Source: Bacteroidota bacterium (GTDB lineage: Bacteria; Bacteroidota; Bacteroidia; Chitinophagales; Chitinophagaceae). From it: a DNA stretch of 16,712 nucleotides. A program made the position numbers and the translations under genes. The notes beneath the pieces were generated by a model, which was not told where the DNA came from, ran no database searches, and saw nothing but the letters and a program-made list of their open reading frames with translations. The stretch spans positions 1 through 16,712 of the forward strand of contig JAFAEW010000065.1 in assembly GCA_023423835.1 (NCBI GenBank). Direction: 5' to 3'. Below are positions 7,054-14,962 of the stretch, one piece after another; positions within the stretch are counted from its first letter, which is position 1; every line of letters begins with the position of its first letter.

Positions 7054-7762
7054 TGATGAACCTCTGGCGAGAAGCCTGATCAAAGAATATCTCCAAAATT
7101 ACCCTTCCATTGAAGTGGTAAAAGAATGTTCGGATGGATTTGAGGGCGTAAAAGCGATTACTGAGCTCGAACCTGATTTGATCTTTCTCGATATTCAAAT
7201 GCCGAAAATCAACGGATTTGAAATGCTCGAACTGATTGATCATGAACCTGAGATAATCTTTACGACGGCCTTCGAAAACTACGCTATAAAAGCTTTTGAA
7301 AGCAACGCCCTCGACTATTTATTAAAACCCTTCAGCAGGGAAAGATTTGATAAGGCAATACAAAAGATGCTGCAAAAAGAGAAAAAGGAACCGGTGGAAG
7401 GTAAGCTTGAAAACCTCTCCTCCGTTTTTACCAATAACCATCGCATTGTTGTAAAGGATAACGGTATGATCAAGATTATTCCCGTCCAGAAAGTCATTTA
7501 TCTTGAAGCAGCGGATGACTATGTGAAGATCCATACCGCAGATGGAAAATATCTGAAAAATAAAACGATGTCTTTTTTTGAAAACAGTTTAAAGTCGTTT
7601 CATTTTGCCCGTGTCCATCGGTCATTTATCATAAATACTCAATTTATTAACCGGATAGATCCGTACGAAAAGGAAGGCCATCTTGCGTTGTTGACGAATG
7701 GAGCCAAAATTCCCGTAAGTAAAACAGGTTATGCAAAGCTGAAAGAAGTTTTGGGAATCTAA
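7034..7762 (+). CDS. LytTR family response regulator
   Basis: A two-domain transcription factor of 242 residues. The receiver domain (1-120) carries the acidic pocket D7-D8, phospho-acceptor Asp53 in FLDIQMPKINGFE, the switch Thr in FTTAFE and the conserved Lys in LLKPF. The LytTR DNA-binding domain (about 140-240) contains VIYLEAADDYVKIHTADGK and HRSFIINTQFI, normal for the LytR/AgrA fold. It is cotranscribed with the kinase (20-bp overlap) and probably with the DUF4288 and LiaF-like genes, and is the likely regulator of their own promoter. Other targets cannot be read from the window. Transcription ends at the hairpin about 30 bp downstream. Confidence 0.93.
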   Translation: MKAIIIDDEPLARSLIKEYLQNYPSIEVVKECSDGFEGVKAITELEPDLIFLDIQMPKINGFEMLELIDHEPEIIFTTAFENYAIKAFESNALDYLLKPFSRERFDKAIQKMLQKEKKEPVEGKLENLSSVFTNNHRIVVKDNGMIKIIPVQKVIYLEAADDYVKIHTADGKYLKNKTMSFFENSLKSFHFARVHRSFIINTQFINRIDPYEKEGHLALLTNGAKIPVSKTGYAKLKEVLGI

Positions 7763-7784
7763 GTTTGCGGCGCAGACTAATGTC

Positions 7785-7817
7785 AAAAAAAACCGCCTTT
7801 CAAAGGCGATTTTTTTT
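7785..7817. terminator. Bidirectional rho-independent terminator between the LytTR operon and tRNA-Ala
   Basis: The stem CGCCT (7794-7798) pairs with AGGCG (7804-7808) around the loop TTCAA. An eight-base A-tract (7785-7792) lies on the left and an eight-base T-tract (7810-7817) on the right. Read rightward it ends the response regulator operon; read leftward it ends the tRNA transcript, whose last tRNA base is only two bases away. The symmetry makes the call strong. Confidence 0.88.
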
Positions 7818-7892
<75 letters not shown>

Positions 7893-7902
7893 ATTCAGAT
7901 TG

Positions 7903-7933
7903 CAAATGTAAAGGGCGTATGTATTGTGGCAAA
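7903..7933 (-). promoter_or_regulatory. tRNA-Ala promoter, perfect Bacteroidota sigma-ABfr-type consensus
   Basis: On the minus strand TTTG (7933-7930), a 19-base spacer and TACATTTG (7910-7903) match the TTTG/TAnnTTTG consensus at all fixed positions. The -7 element ends 10 bases before the tRNA 5' end, so the leader is only a few bases long. This is the strongest promoter call in the window and supports the taxonomic assignment. Confidence 0.85.
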
Positions 7934-7963
7934 AACTTTTTAAAATAAATTTCCCTCTTTCCG

Positions 7964-8704
7964 TTATTTCTTCCTCAGAAAAATAAAAAGGATCGAGATG
8001 ACCGCAAACAAAAAAGCAATAGGAACCAATGGCAGTATTGTTTCGTGCAGCCGGGTTAGCCAACCGGTAAAGACGGCGGTGGCGAAATAAGTAATGAATA
8101 CGAGCAGTTGTAATCCAATCCTTTGATTAAGGGTTTTTGGAACCGGCAGTGCGGAATTTTGATTTTCTTTCTTTTTGAACCCATTTCTCAATCCTTTTAC
8201 TGCGCTCAGTCCTATACTCGTGATCGTGCCGGTAAGAAAGGTTGTCACAATTCCCGGGATATTTAAGTAGCGGATCGTGGCGCTTTGCATTCCCATTGCA
8301 ACAGCCGGCAAGATGATCGACAAATAGAGAATGAAGCCGGTATTATTCTTCAATAAAAAATACCAGATGGCGGCAAAAACAACGATCAGAATACCTTCAA
8401 CTGAAACGCTCAGGCGGATGAAAAACTTCCAGTTTTTATTGTTGTTTTCTACAATCAAAGATCCTGCAAAGGCACCGGCTAAAAAGCATGCCAGCGCAGT
8501 GAGGGCATGAAGGGAAGTAGCAAATTTTCCCTGTCCCAAAGACAATCCCAATACGATTGTATTCCCGGTCATGTTTGCCGTAAAAACGTGTCCCAGACCG
8601 TAGTAGCTCAACACATCTACGCTGCCCGCGATGCCCGCCATCAGCAGCAACATCAGTTCAAACCAAAACGCAGGAATATCATCGTTTCGGGAAGAATGCC
8701 TCAT
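7964..8704 (-). CDS. YoaK / DUF1275 family membrane protein
   Basis: A polytopic inner-membrane protein of 246 residues with about six or seven hydrophobic segments. The N-terminal half has the family signature: AGIAGSVDVLSYYGLGHVFTANMTGN (quoted in part: GSVDVLSYYGLG and FTANMTGN) followed by LGLSLGQG. The central region carries ALTALACFLAGAFAG. The family is widespread and lacks an established function; transport is often suggested without proof. The frame opens at a TTG (8746), but the ATG at 8704 places the conserved start correctly and avoids an atypical extension. It lies 93 bp downstream of the antiporter gene on the same strand, with no clear terminator between, so cotranscription is possible. 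No functional link with its neighbours is evident. Confidence 0.8.
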   Translation of the reverse strand: MRHSSRNDDIPAFWFELMLLLMAGIAGSVDVLSYYGLGHVFTANMTGNTIVLGLSLGQGKFATSLHALTALACFLAGAFAGSLIVENNNKNWKFFIRLSVSVEGILIVVFAAIWYFLLKNNTGFILYLSIILPAVAMGMQSATIRYLNIPGIVTTFLTGTITSIGLSAVKGLRNGFKKKENQNSALPVPKTLNQRIGLQLLVFITYFATAVFTGWLTRLHETILPLVPIAFLFAVISILFIFLRKK

Positions 8705-8797
8705 AATAAAATACTGTAAAACTGATACCGGATTTGTAGCTTCCAAAAGTCTTTAAATAGCCGTAAGCCCGTGAAAACAAAAGCTATCTTATTTCAA

Positions 8798-10021
8798 TTA
8801 CTTCCCTACCAGCTTTTCCACCACTTTATTGAGGGTTAATCCCTGAACGATGATTGAAAATATTACGATCATGTAACAGCCTGAAAGGATCACTTCACGA
8901 TAAGGACTTTCAGGAAGCAATAATGCAAGGGCAATCGAGATTGCTCCTCTTAATCCTGCCCAGGTGAGGATAAACAAATTTGCAAAATTTCTCTTGTGCA
9001 ACAGCACGTAGGCGGGGAGCGTAATGCTGACAAACCGGGCAATCAAAATGAGGATGATCGATATGAGTCCGATCGTCCAGTAATTTGCGAGAAAGGGCAT
9101 TTCTACCAATTGCAATCCGATGAGTACAAAAAGCAGCGTATTAAAAATAGAATCCAGAAACTGCCACATCCTCGTCAGGTACAACCGGAGATGGGGATTG
9201 CGGTAGTTGGCATTTCCAATCATTAATCCGGCAGTTACCGCTGCCAAAGGTACGGATCCGTGAATTGCATGCGCAATCTCTGAAAGAACGAGTACGACAG
9301 AGGTAGTAATGAGAAAAACGGTTTTGAAATCCGTCGTCGTTTTCAGCAGAAGGCTGCCAAAAAATCCGGCAACATATCCAACAGCTATTCCGCCTATGAC
9401 TTCGAGGGCGAAAATTCCCGCAATATCAGAAAATGGCAACGGCTTTCCCCCATTGAAGGATATGATCAGCAAGACGACAAACAAAATAATTCCCACGCCG
9501 TCATTAAAAAGCGATTCTCCTGAAATCAAAATTCTAAGCCGTTCGGGCAACCTCGTTTTTTTCAATAAAGCTTCCACAACGATCGGATCTGTGGGCGAGA
9601 TTATGGAACCAAAAAGCAGGCAAACCACAAACGGTAATTCAAAATCAATGAGCTTCGAAATGAAGAACAGCAATGTACCAAAAACAGCGGTTGTGACAAA
9701 TACAGCCAGCGTGCTCAGTATGAAAACGGAAATCCGTTCCTCTTTCAATTTCTTGTAGTCAAACTGAAGGGCGGCGGCAAACAACAAAATTCCCAGGAAA
9801 ATATTTAAGACGGTCTCCGAAAAATTTACATTTTGTACCAGTTCGGTCACCGGTGCGGAAATGGTGGCGGTGGATTTCCCCAAAACGAGGATAATCACTG
9901 AAATGACAACCGAAATCGTAACCACACCAATCGCATCCGGCAGCCGCACAACCTTCACATTTAAATAGGAGATGAGTGCACTTATAACAAATAAGACAGT
10001 AATAACGGTAAAAACATCCAT
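8798..10021 (-). CDS. Na+/H+ antiporter, CPA1 family
   Basis: A sodium (or potassium)/proton exchanger of the inner membrane, 407 residues with about 12 hydrophobic segments. Key motifs of the CPA1 transport core are visible: ISPTDP (141-146), corresponding to the unwound TM4 helix, and GESLFNDGVGII (168-179) with the Asn173-Asp174 pair that binds and exchanges ions. Also present are LTWAGLRGAISIALALLLP near the C-terminus, with the conserved Arg-Gly. No C-terminal regulatory domain is present. The frame extends to a TTG at 10051, but I chose the ATG at 10021 because the extra ten residues are polar and poorly family-like. The gene lies 78 bp after copA on the same strand. Cation specificity cannot be read from sequence alone. 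Confidence 0.88.
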   Translation of the reverse strand: MDVFTVITVLFVISALISYLNVKVVRLPDAIGVVTISVVISVIILVLGKSTATISAPVTELVQNVNFSETVLNIFLGILLFAAALQFDYKKLKEERISVFILSTLAVFVTTAVFGTLLFFISKLIDFELPFVVCLLFGSIISPTDPIVVEALLKKTRLPERLRILISGESLFNDGVGIILFVVLLIISFNGGKPLPFSDIAGIFALEVIGGIAVGYVAGFFGSLLLKTTTDFKTVFLITTSVVLVLSEIAHAIHGSVPLAAVTAGLMIGNANYRNPHLRLYLTRMWQFLDSIFNTLLFVLIGLQLVEMPFLANYWTIGLISIILILIARFVSITLPAYVLLHKRNFANLFILTWAGLRGAISIALALLLPESPYREVILSGCYMIVIFSIIVQGLTLNKVVEKLVGK

Positions 10022-10088
10022 GCGGCTGAAATAATAATTTGAATTTATCAATAAAAATCAAATTTCATACCTCAGAAATGCAACAGCT

Positions 10089-10104
10089 CCAAACCTGGTT
10101 TAGG
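10089..10104. repeat. Near-palindrome at the copA stop codon
   Basis: CCAAACC-T-GGTTTAGG is almost a perfect inverted repeat spanning the copA stop. It has no useful loop and no T-tract, so I do not call it a terminator. Confidence 0.25.
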
Positions 10105-12337
10105 ATCGGTCGAGCCTGATCCATTTTAACCTCAGGCTGTTGCTTACAACACTGATGCTGCTCATCGCCATTGCCAGACCCGCGATCATGGGGTTGAGTA
10201 AAAAGCCGGTAAACGGATACAGGATGCCGGCAGCAACCGGAATTCCCACAAGGTTGTAAATGAAAGCCCAGAACAGATTTTGTTTGATCGTTTTCACCGT
10301 TTGTTTTGATAGTTGAATCGCCTGCGGAACTTTAAGGAGATCGGAGGAAATGATGGTCATGTTGGCAACTTCCATTGCAATATCGCTTCCTTTGCCCATC
10401 GCAATGCTAACATTGGCCTTCGCCAGCGCATGGCTGTCATTGATTCCATCGCCTACCATGGCAACCACCTTTCCTTCTTTTTGTAATTGCTCCACAACTT
10501 CGCCTTTTTCAACCGGCGATAGCCCTGCTTTAAAATGGCTTATTCCCGACTGTTGTGCAATTGCAGAGGCCGTTTCTCTATTGTCGCCGGTTAACATATA
10601 TACCTCAATGCCTGATTCTTTCAATTGTTGAACAGCAGTGGCCGATGTCGGTTTTATTTTGTCGGCAATGGCGATAGCGGCTAATAGTTTTCTGCTATCG
10701 GAGAAATAAATTACGGTCTTTGCAAGCTTCAGCCATTCGCCGATCCTAAGGTTTAAGACCGCGGGTATTTCAATTGAATTAATTTCCATCCATCTTTCAT
10801 TTCCGGCCCTGAAGATTTCACCCTTATATTCAGCCTGAATGCCTTTACCGGTAATGCTTTCAAAGTTTTCTACCGCAACAGCTTCTTCGTCTTTAAAATA
10901 GCGCACGATGGCCGTTGCGAGTGGATGTTCGGACTGTTTTTCCATCGCGGTTAAAACCGGCAAAAACGCTTTTCCGTCCGCATGAAAGACTACATCTGTA
11001 ACCTCCGGTTTTCCTTCCGTTATCGTTCCGGTCTTGTCGAGTATTAATGCGTTAATTTTCTTTGCGGATTCAAGGCTTTCAGCATCCTTGATAAGAATCC
11101 CGTTTTCGGCGCCTTTTCCGATTCCTGCCATAAGAGCGGTGGGCGTCGCAAGGCCGAGGGCACAGGGACACGCAATTACCAAAACGGTAATCAGTGCGAG
11201 AAGGGCATGCGTGAGCGCATTGTCCTGTCCGAAAATCATCCACAAAACAAAACTCAAGATTGCGATCCCCATCACCACGGGAACAAAAATTCCGGCAATT
11301 TTATCAACGAGTTTTTGCACCGGCGCCCGGCTTCCCTGTGCTTCCTGCACCATCCTGATGATGTGGGCCAGAATGGTTTCGCTCCCTACCTGCTGCGCTT
11401 CTATGGTAAAACTTCCTTTCTGGTTGATGGTTCCGGCGAATACTTTGTCGCCTTTGATCTTTCTTACCGCGATAGGCTCACCGTTCAACATGCTTTCATC
11501 AACAAATGAACTTCCCCCGGTCAGCAGGCCGTCAACTGGAATCCTTTCCCCCGGTTTAACCAGTAACAAATCGCCTTTCGAAACTGCTTGAACCGGCACC
11601 ACTTCTTTTTCGCCCTCTCTTATCATGGTAACCGTAGAAGGCTGCATTCCCATCAACTTTTTTATAGCCGAGGAAGTTTTGCCTTTCGCGCCTTCTTCCA
11701 GTAATTTACCCAATAGAATAAAACCGATAATTACAGCTGCAGCTTCATAATAAACATGCGGCTCCAATCCCCGGTTTAAAAAGAATTGCGGAAAAAATGT
11801 GTTGAAAAGGCTGAAAAGATAGGCAACGCCCGTGCTAAGTGCAACGAGCGTATCCATATTTGCTTTTCCGAATTTTGCCTGTTTAACCGCCCCGCTGAAA
11901 AACTGTCTTCCGAAAATGAAAATAACCGGGGTTGAGAGGATCAGCATGATGTAATTGGCAAACTTCATCTGCATAAAAAACATCCCGATGATAACAACAG
12001 GTAACGACAAAACCAGCGCGCCGATCGTTTTCCGTTTCAACTGTTTAAAGTGCTGCTGCTGCGACTGTTCAAGCCTTTCCTTTACATCCGTTTCATCTTC
12101 AATAAGCAGATCGTAACCGATACTTTGCAATACTGACTTCAGCGTTTCCGGTTTAATGACAGCGGGATCATAATTGACGATGGCTTGTTCATTCGCATAA
12201 TTTACCGATACGTTTTTTACCCCGGGTTGACTTTCCAGCATGGACTGTGCACTCACCGCACAGGAGGCGCAGGACATGTTAAGGACCGGAAATGATTTTT
12301 TAATTGTATGTGAAGCGGATAATGTGTTTGTTCCCAT
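10100..12337 (-). CDS. copA: Copper-translocating P1B-type ATPase
   Basis: An inner-membrane ATPase of 745 residues that exports Cu(I) from the cytoplasm. One N-terminal HMA metal-binding domain carries NMSCASC (Cys23, Cys26). The membrane metal site CPC is at 390-392 (VIACPCALGLATPT). The catalytic Asp434 lies in DKTGTITEGKPE, followed by SEHPLATAI, MLTGDNRETA and VGDGINDSHALAKA. The last two membrane helices carry YNLVGIP and AMAMSSISVVSNSLRL, the Cu(I)-type (P1B-1) residues Tyr-Asn and Met-Ser-Ser. The actuator loop reads LNGEP (285-288 NGEP) where LTGES is common; such variants are known in this family. It starts 60 bp after the HMA-AraC regulator and is almost certainly controlled by it. 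Copper rather than zinc/cadmium is well supported by the CPC/YN/MSS combination. Confidence 0.95.
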   Translation of the reverse strand: MGTNTLSASHTIKKSFPVLNMSCASCAVSAQSMLESQPGVKNVSVNYANEQAIVNYDPAVIKPETLKSVLQSIGYDLLIEDETDVKERLEQSQQQHFKQLKRKTIGALVLSLPVVIIGMFFMQMKFANYIMLILSTPVIFIFGRQFFSGAVKQAKFGKANMDTLVALSTGVAYLFSLFNTFFPQFFLNRGLEPHVYYEAAAVIIGFILLGKLLEEGAKGKTSSAIKKLMGMQPSTVTMIREGEKEVVPVQAVSKGDLLLVKPGERIPVDGLLTGGSSFVDESMLNGEPIAVRKIKGDKVFAGTINQKGSFTIEAQQVGSETILAHIIRMVQEAQGSRAPVQKLVDKIAGIFVPVVMGIAILSFVLWMIFGQDNALTHALLALITVLVIACPCALGLATPTALMAGIGKGAENGILIKDAESLESAKKINALILDKTGTITEGKPEVTDVVFHADGKAFLPVLTAMEKQSEHPLATAIVRYFKDEEAVAVENFESITGKGIQAEYKGEIFRAGNERWMEINSIEIPAVLNLRIGEWLKLAKTVIYFSDSRKLLAAIAIADKIKPTSATAVQQLKESGIEVYMLTGDNRETASAIAQQSGISHFKAGLSPVEKGEVVEQLQKEGKVVAMVGDGINDSHALAKANVSIAMGKGSDIAMEVANMTIISSDLLKVPQAIQLSKQTVKTIKQNLFWAFIYNLVGIPVAAGILYPFTGFLLNPMIAGLAMAMSSISVVSNSLRLKWIRLDRS

Positions 12338-12397
12338 GACGCGAAGTTCGGAAAGATTGAAAAGTCAAGGGTGCACTATCATGGGTAAGTTGTACAG

Positions 12398-12964
12398 TTA
12401 TTCGCCTATTGCATCAAGTGAACGGCGGTGTGAAGCACCGATCGCCTTAAATTTGGTGGGCGTCATTCCCGTTATTTTCCTGAATTGATTTGATAGATGT
12501 TGCGTGCTGCTGTATCCAAGATCAATGGCGATCTGGCCCAGGGAAAGCTCATTGTAGATAAGCAGTTCCTTCACTTTTTCAATTTTTTGAAGAATGAAAT
12601 ACTGCTCGATCGTAATGCCCTCCACTTCTGAAAATAATTTGCTGATGGTTGAATAATCCTTGAAGAGGTGTTCTGATAAGTACTTGCTGATACTGAAATG
12701 TTCTTCGATGTTTTGGGAATTGGTTTTGGCGGTCAGAAGATTTTTTATTTTTTCGATCTGCTGCTTTTTCTGATCGTCGAGTAATTCAAATCCCTGCAAC
12801 TCGAGGTCTTTAGCTAATCTTTCGAGTTTTTGTGCGTTTGCTTCTTGTTTCAGTTCCACCTCTCCGAGGTGAATATAATTTGCTTTCAATGCATTTTTCT
12901 GAAGGATATTTTCAACTGCCTGAACGCATCTCGGGCAAACCATATTTTTAATTATTAGTTTCAT
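12398..12964 (-). CDS. AraC-type regulator with N-terminal HMA-like (CxxC) domain, likely copper sensor
   Basis: A small cytoplasmic transcription factor of 188 residues in two parts. Residues 1-70 resemble an HMA heavy-metal-associated fold: the strand KLIIKNMVCPRC with Cys10 and Cys13 precedes a helix with VQAVENIL, as in copper chaperones. Residues about 85-180 form an AraC/XylS DNA-binding domain, first helix-turn-helix around SKYLSEHLFKDYSTISKLF, second around LSLGQIAIDLGYSSTQHLSNQFRK, closing with GMTPTKFK. The usual cupin sensor of AraC proteins is absent, so the CxxC domain is the probable ligand sensor. It directly precedes copA (60 bp, same strand). I chose the ATG at 12964; the frame extends to a TTG at 13009, but that stretch overlaps the TAAATTTG promoter element. 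Direct copper sensing is inferred from fold and position. Confidence 0.82.
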   Translation of the reverse strand: MKLIIKNMVCPRCVQAVENILQKNALKANYIHLGEVELKQEANAQKLERLAKDLELQGFELLDDQKKQQIEKIKNLLTAKTNSQNIEEHFSISKYLSEHLFKDYSTISKLFSEVEGITIEQYFILQKIEKVKELLIYNELSLGQIAIDLGYSSTQHLSNQFRKITGMTPTKFKAIGASHRRSLDAIGE

Positions 12965-12993
12965 GATGTTTTTTTTCACAGGAAAATCTCCCA

Positions 12994-13012
12994 CAAATTT
13001 AGCGTACAACTT
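12994..13012 (-). promoter_or_regulatory. Promoter of the HMA-AraC regulator / copA unit with possible operator
   Basis: TAAATTTG (13001-12994, minus) fits the -7 consensus exactly and lies 29 bases before the regulator ATG. No TTTG is found 19 bases upstream, which suggests dependence on an activator. AAGTTGTAC (13012-13004, minus) sits two bases upstream of the -7 element. The same 9-mer occurs inverted between regulator and copA at 12387-12395, so it is a candidate operator. Confidence 0.5.
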
Positions 13013-13056
13013 TTCGTTTTGTATATTTAGTCTTCATTTCAATAAAATTTCGCGTT

Positions 13057-14940
13057 ATGAAGAAATGTTTTTCCTTTTTTGTATTTCTCTTTTTAGTGGC
13101 CAACGTTTTCGCACAAAATGAAGATAGCGTGTGGTTTGTTAATAATTATTATAAAAAAGAAGTTTACATTCCTATGAGGGATGGGGTTAAACTATTTACC
13201 TCGCTTTACATTCCAAAAGATACGGTGGAGTCGCATCCCTTTCTGATGACGAGAACGCCCTATTCCTGCAATCCCTATGGGGAAGACAAGTTCACACCCC
13301 TTTGGCGTTCTTACCGGATGAAGTATGCAAAAGATAAGATCATTATCGTTTCTCAGGATGTAAGAGGAAAGTTTATGAGTGAGGGAAATTTTGTAGATGT
13401 TCGGCCATTCATCAAGAATAAAAAGGGAAAGGAAATTGATGAAGCAAGTGACACTTATGATACCGTGGACTGGCTGGTAAAAAATATTAAACACAATAAC
13501 GGAAAAGTAGGTGTTTTCGGTATTTCATATCCCGGATTTTACAGTACAGAAGCGGCGTTGAGCGGCCATCCTGCAGTGGTAGCGGTTAGTCCGCAGGCGC
13601 CGGTTACCGATTGGTTTATGGGCGATGACTTTCATCATAAAGGCGCATTTTTTCTGATGGATGGATTTTCATTTTATCCAACTTTCGGCGCGCCGCGGCC
13701 TCAACCGACAACTCGGTGGACACCGGGCTTCAGTTTTAAATCCGATGATAACTATAATGCCTATTTAAAAACCGGTGCTTTGAAAAACTTTATGAAACTG
13801 ACCGGCGACAGCATTGCTTTCTGGAAAGAACTTTACCAGCATCCAAACTATGACCAATGGTGGCAGGAAAGGAATGCAAGGGTAGGATTGTATAATGTAA
13901 AACCGGCTATGTTGTGGGTGGGAGGACTCTTTGATGCGGAAGATCTTTTCGGAGCCTGGAACGCCTATAAAGCCTGTGAAAAGCAAAGTCCGCAAACCAG
14001 CAGTAAGATTGTGATGGGACCGTGGTATCACGGACAATGGGCTTCTGATAACGGAAACTATCTCGGCAACGTACGGTTTGAAAGCAATACAAGTGAATAT
14101 TATCAGACAAACTTTGAAATTCCGTTCTTTGAATATCACCTATTGGGAAAGCCCGATCCGGATCTTCCCGAAGCCAATATATTCTTTACGGGTGAAAATA
14201 ACTGGAAAAGCTTTCCTGTCTGGCCTCCTTCAAACAGCAGTGAGCAATCACTCTATCTGAGAGACAGCGGAAAACTGACGCTCAATGAAAAGCCGGGGGC
14301 TAAGGAAGGATCGTCAACCTACACTAGTGATCCCGCCCATCCGGTGCCATACACTTCTGAAATTCATTTCAGAAGAACCCGCGAATACATGGATGACGAT
14401 CAGCGGTTTGCATCCAGAAGGCCGGACGTGCTGACTTTTGAAACCGGCATTTTACAAGACGATCTTACGCTTGCAGGACCGGTGATTGCCGATCTGATGA
14501 CTTCCATTTCCACCACCGATGCAGATTTTGTGGTAAAGCTGATAGACGTTTTTCCCGATGAATTTAAGTATGATGATTCTGTGCGGGGGAATGATAATAA
14601 TTATCCGATGGGTGGCTACCAGATGCTCGTGAGGGCGGAAATAATGAGAGGCAAATTCAGAAATAGTTTTGAAAAGCCACAGCCATTTGAACCGGGAAAA
14701 ATTACAGAAGTAAGATGGGAACTACCCGATGTGGCGCACACCTTTCTCAAAGGACATAAGCTGATGATTCAGATTCAGAGCAGTTGGTTCCCATTGGTGG
14801 ACAGAAATCCGCAGAAGTTTCTGGACATTTACCATGCAAATGATGATGACTTTCAAAAAGCAAACATCACCATTTATCACGATGCTAAAAATTCGTCGAG
14901 AATCATTCTGCCCGTAATGAAAAAGCCGGCAAAGGGATAA
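13057..14940 (+). CDS. Secreted CocE/NonD family alpha/beta-hydrolase (acyl esterase / peptidase S15-like)
   Basis: An exported serine hydrolase of 627 residues, acting in the periplasm or outside the cell. A signal peptide (1-19, ending VFA before Gln20) precedes an X-Pro-dipeptidyl-peptidase-like catalytic domain. It contains VYIPMRDGVKLFTSLYIPKD and SQDVRGKFMSEG. The nucleophile is Ser157 in GISYPGF, the acid Asp293 in GGLFDAEDLFGAW and the base His325 in GPWYHGQW. The C-terminal part (about 390-620) is the jelly-roll domain of the family, with TGENNWK and ADLMTSISTTDADFVVKLIDVFPD. Relatives hydrolyse esters (cocaine esterase), glutaryl-amide antibiotics or X-Pro peptides; the substrate here cannot be told. 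It is divergent from the copper regulator but has no evident link with copper. A weak -7-like TATATTTA lies at 13022-13029. Confidence 0.9.
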   Translation: MKKCFSFFVFLFLVANVFAQNEDSVWFVNNYYKKEVYIPMRDGVKLFTSLYIPKDTVESHPFLMTRTPYSCNPYGEDKFTPLWRSYRMKYAKDKIIIVSQDVRGKFMSEGNFVDVRPFIKNKKGKEIDEASDTYDTVDWLVKNIKHNNGKVGVFGISYPGFYSTEAALSGHPAVVAVSPQAPVTDWFMGDDFHHKGAFFLMDGFSFYPTFGAPRPQPTTRWTPGFSFKSDDNYNAYLKTGALKNFMKLTGDSIAFWKELYQHPNYDQWWQERNARVGLYNVKPAMLWVGGLFDAEDLFGAWNAYKACEKQSPQTSSKIVMGPWYHGQWASDNGNYLGNVRFESNTSEYYQTNFEIPFFEYHLLGKPDPDLPEANIFFTGENNWKSFPVWPPSNSSEQSLYLRDSGKLTLNEKPGAKEGSSTYTSDPAHPVPYTSEIHFRRTREYMDDDQRFASRRPDVLTFETGILQDDLTLAGPVIADLMTSISTTDADFVVKLIDVFPDEFKYDDSVRGNDNNYPMGGYQMLVRAEIMRGKFRNSFEKPQPFEPGKITEVRWELPDVAHTFLKGHKLMIQIQSSWFPLVDRNPQKFLDIYHANDDDFQKANITIYHDAKNSSRIILPVMKKPAKG

Positions 14941-14960
14941 GCCTTTGCTGTGGTTCAGCA
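14929..14960. terminator. Convergent terminator hairpins at the hydrolase / membrane protein junction
   Basis: GCAAAGG (14929-14935) pairs with CCTTTGC (14942-14948) around a six-base loop that includes the hydrolase stop codon. A second hairpin TGCTG-tggtt-CAGCA overlaps it at 14946-14960. Neither has a good T-tract, so termination here is probable but not typical. The convergent genes are only 22 bp apart. Confidence 0.45.
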
Positions 14961-14962
14961 GT

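Noticed and set aside
9309..9758. 149-codon plus-strand frame inside the antiporter gene
   Set aside because: It is antisense to a conserved membrane transporter and has low-complexity basic composition typical of a shadow frame.
11034..11591. 185-codon plus-strand frame opposite copA
   Set aside because: It lies across the CPC and DKTGT regions of copA, where coding on the minus strand is certain.
12965..13009. TTG-initiated 15-codon extension of the HMA-AraC regulator
   Set aside because: It covers the TAAATTTG promoter element; the ATG at 12964 begins directly at the first HMA-like strand.
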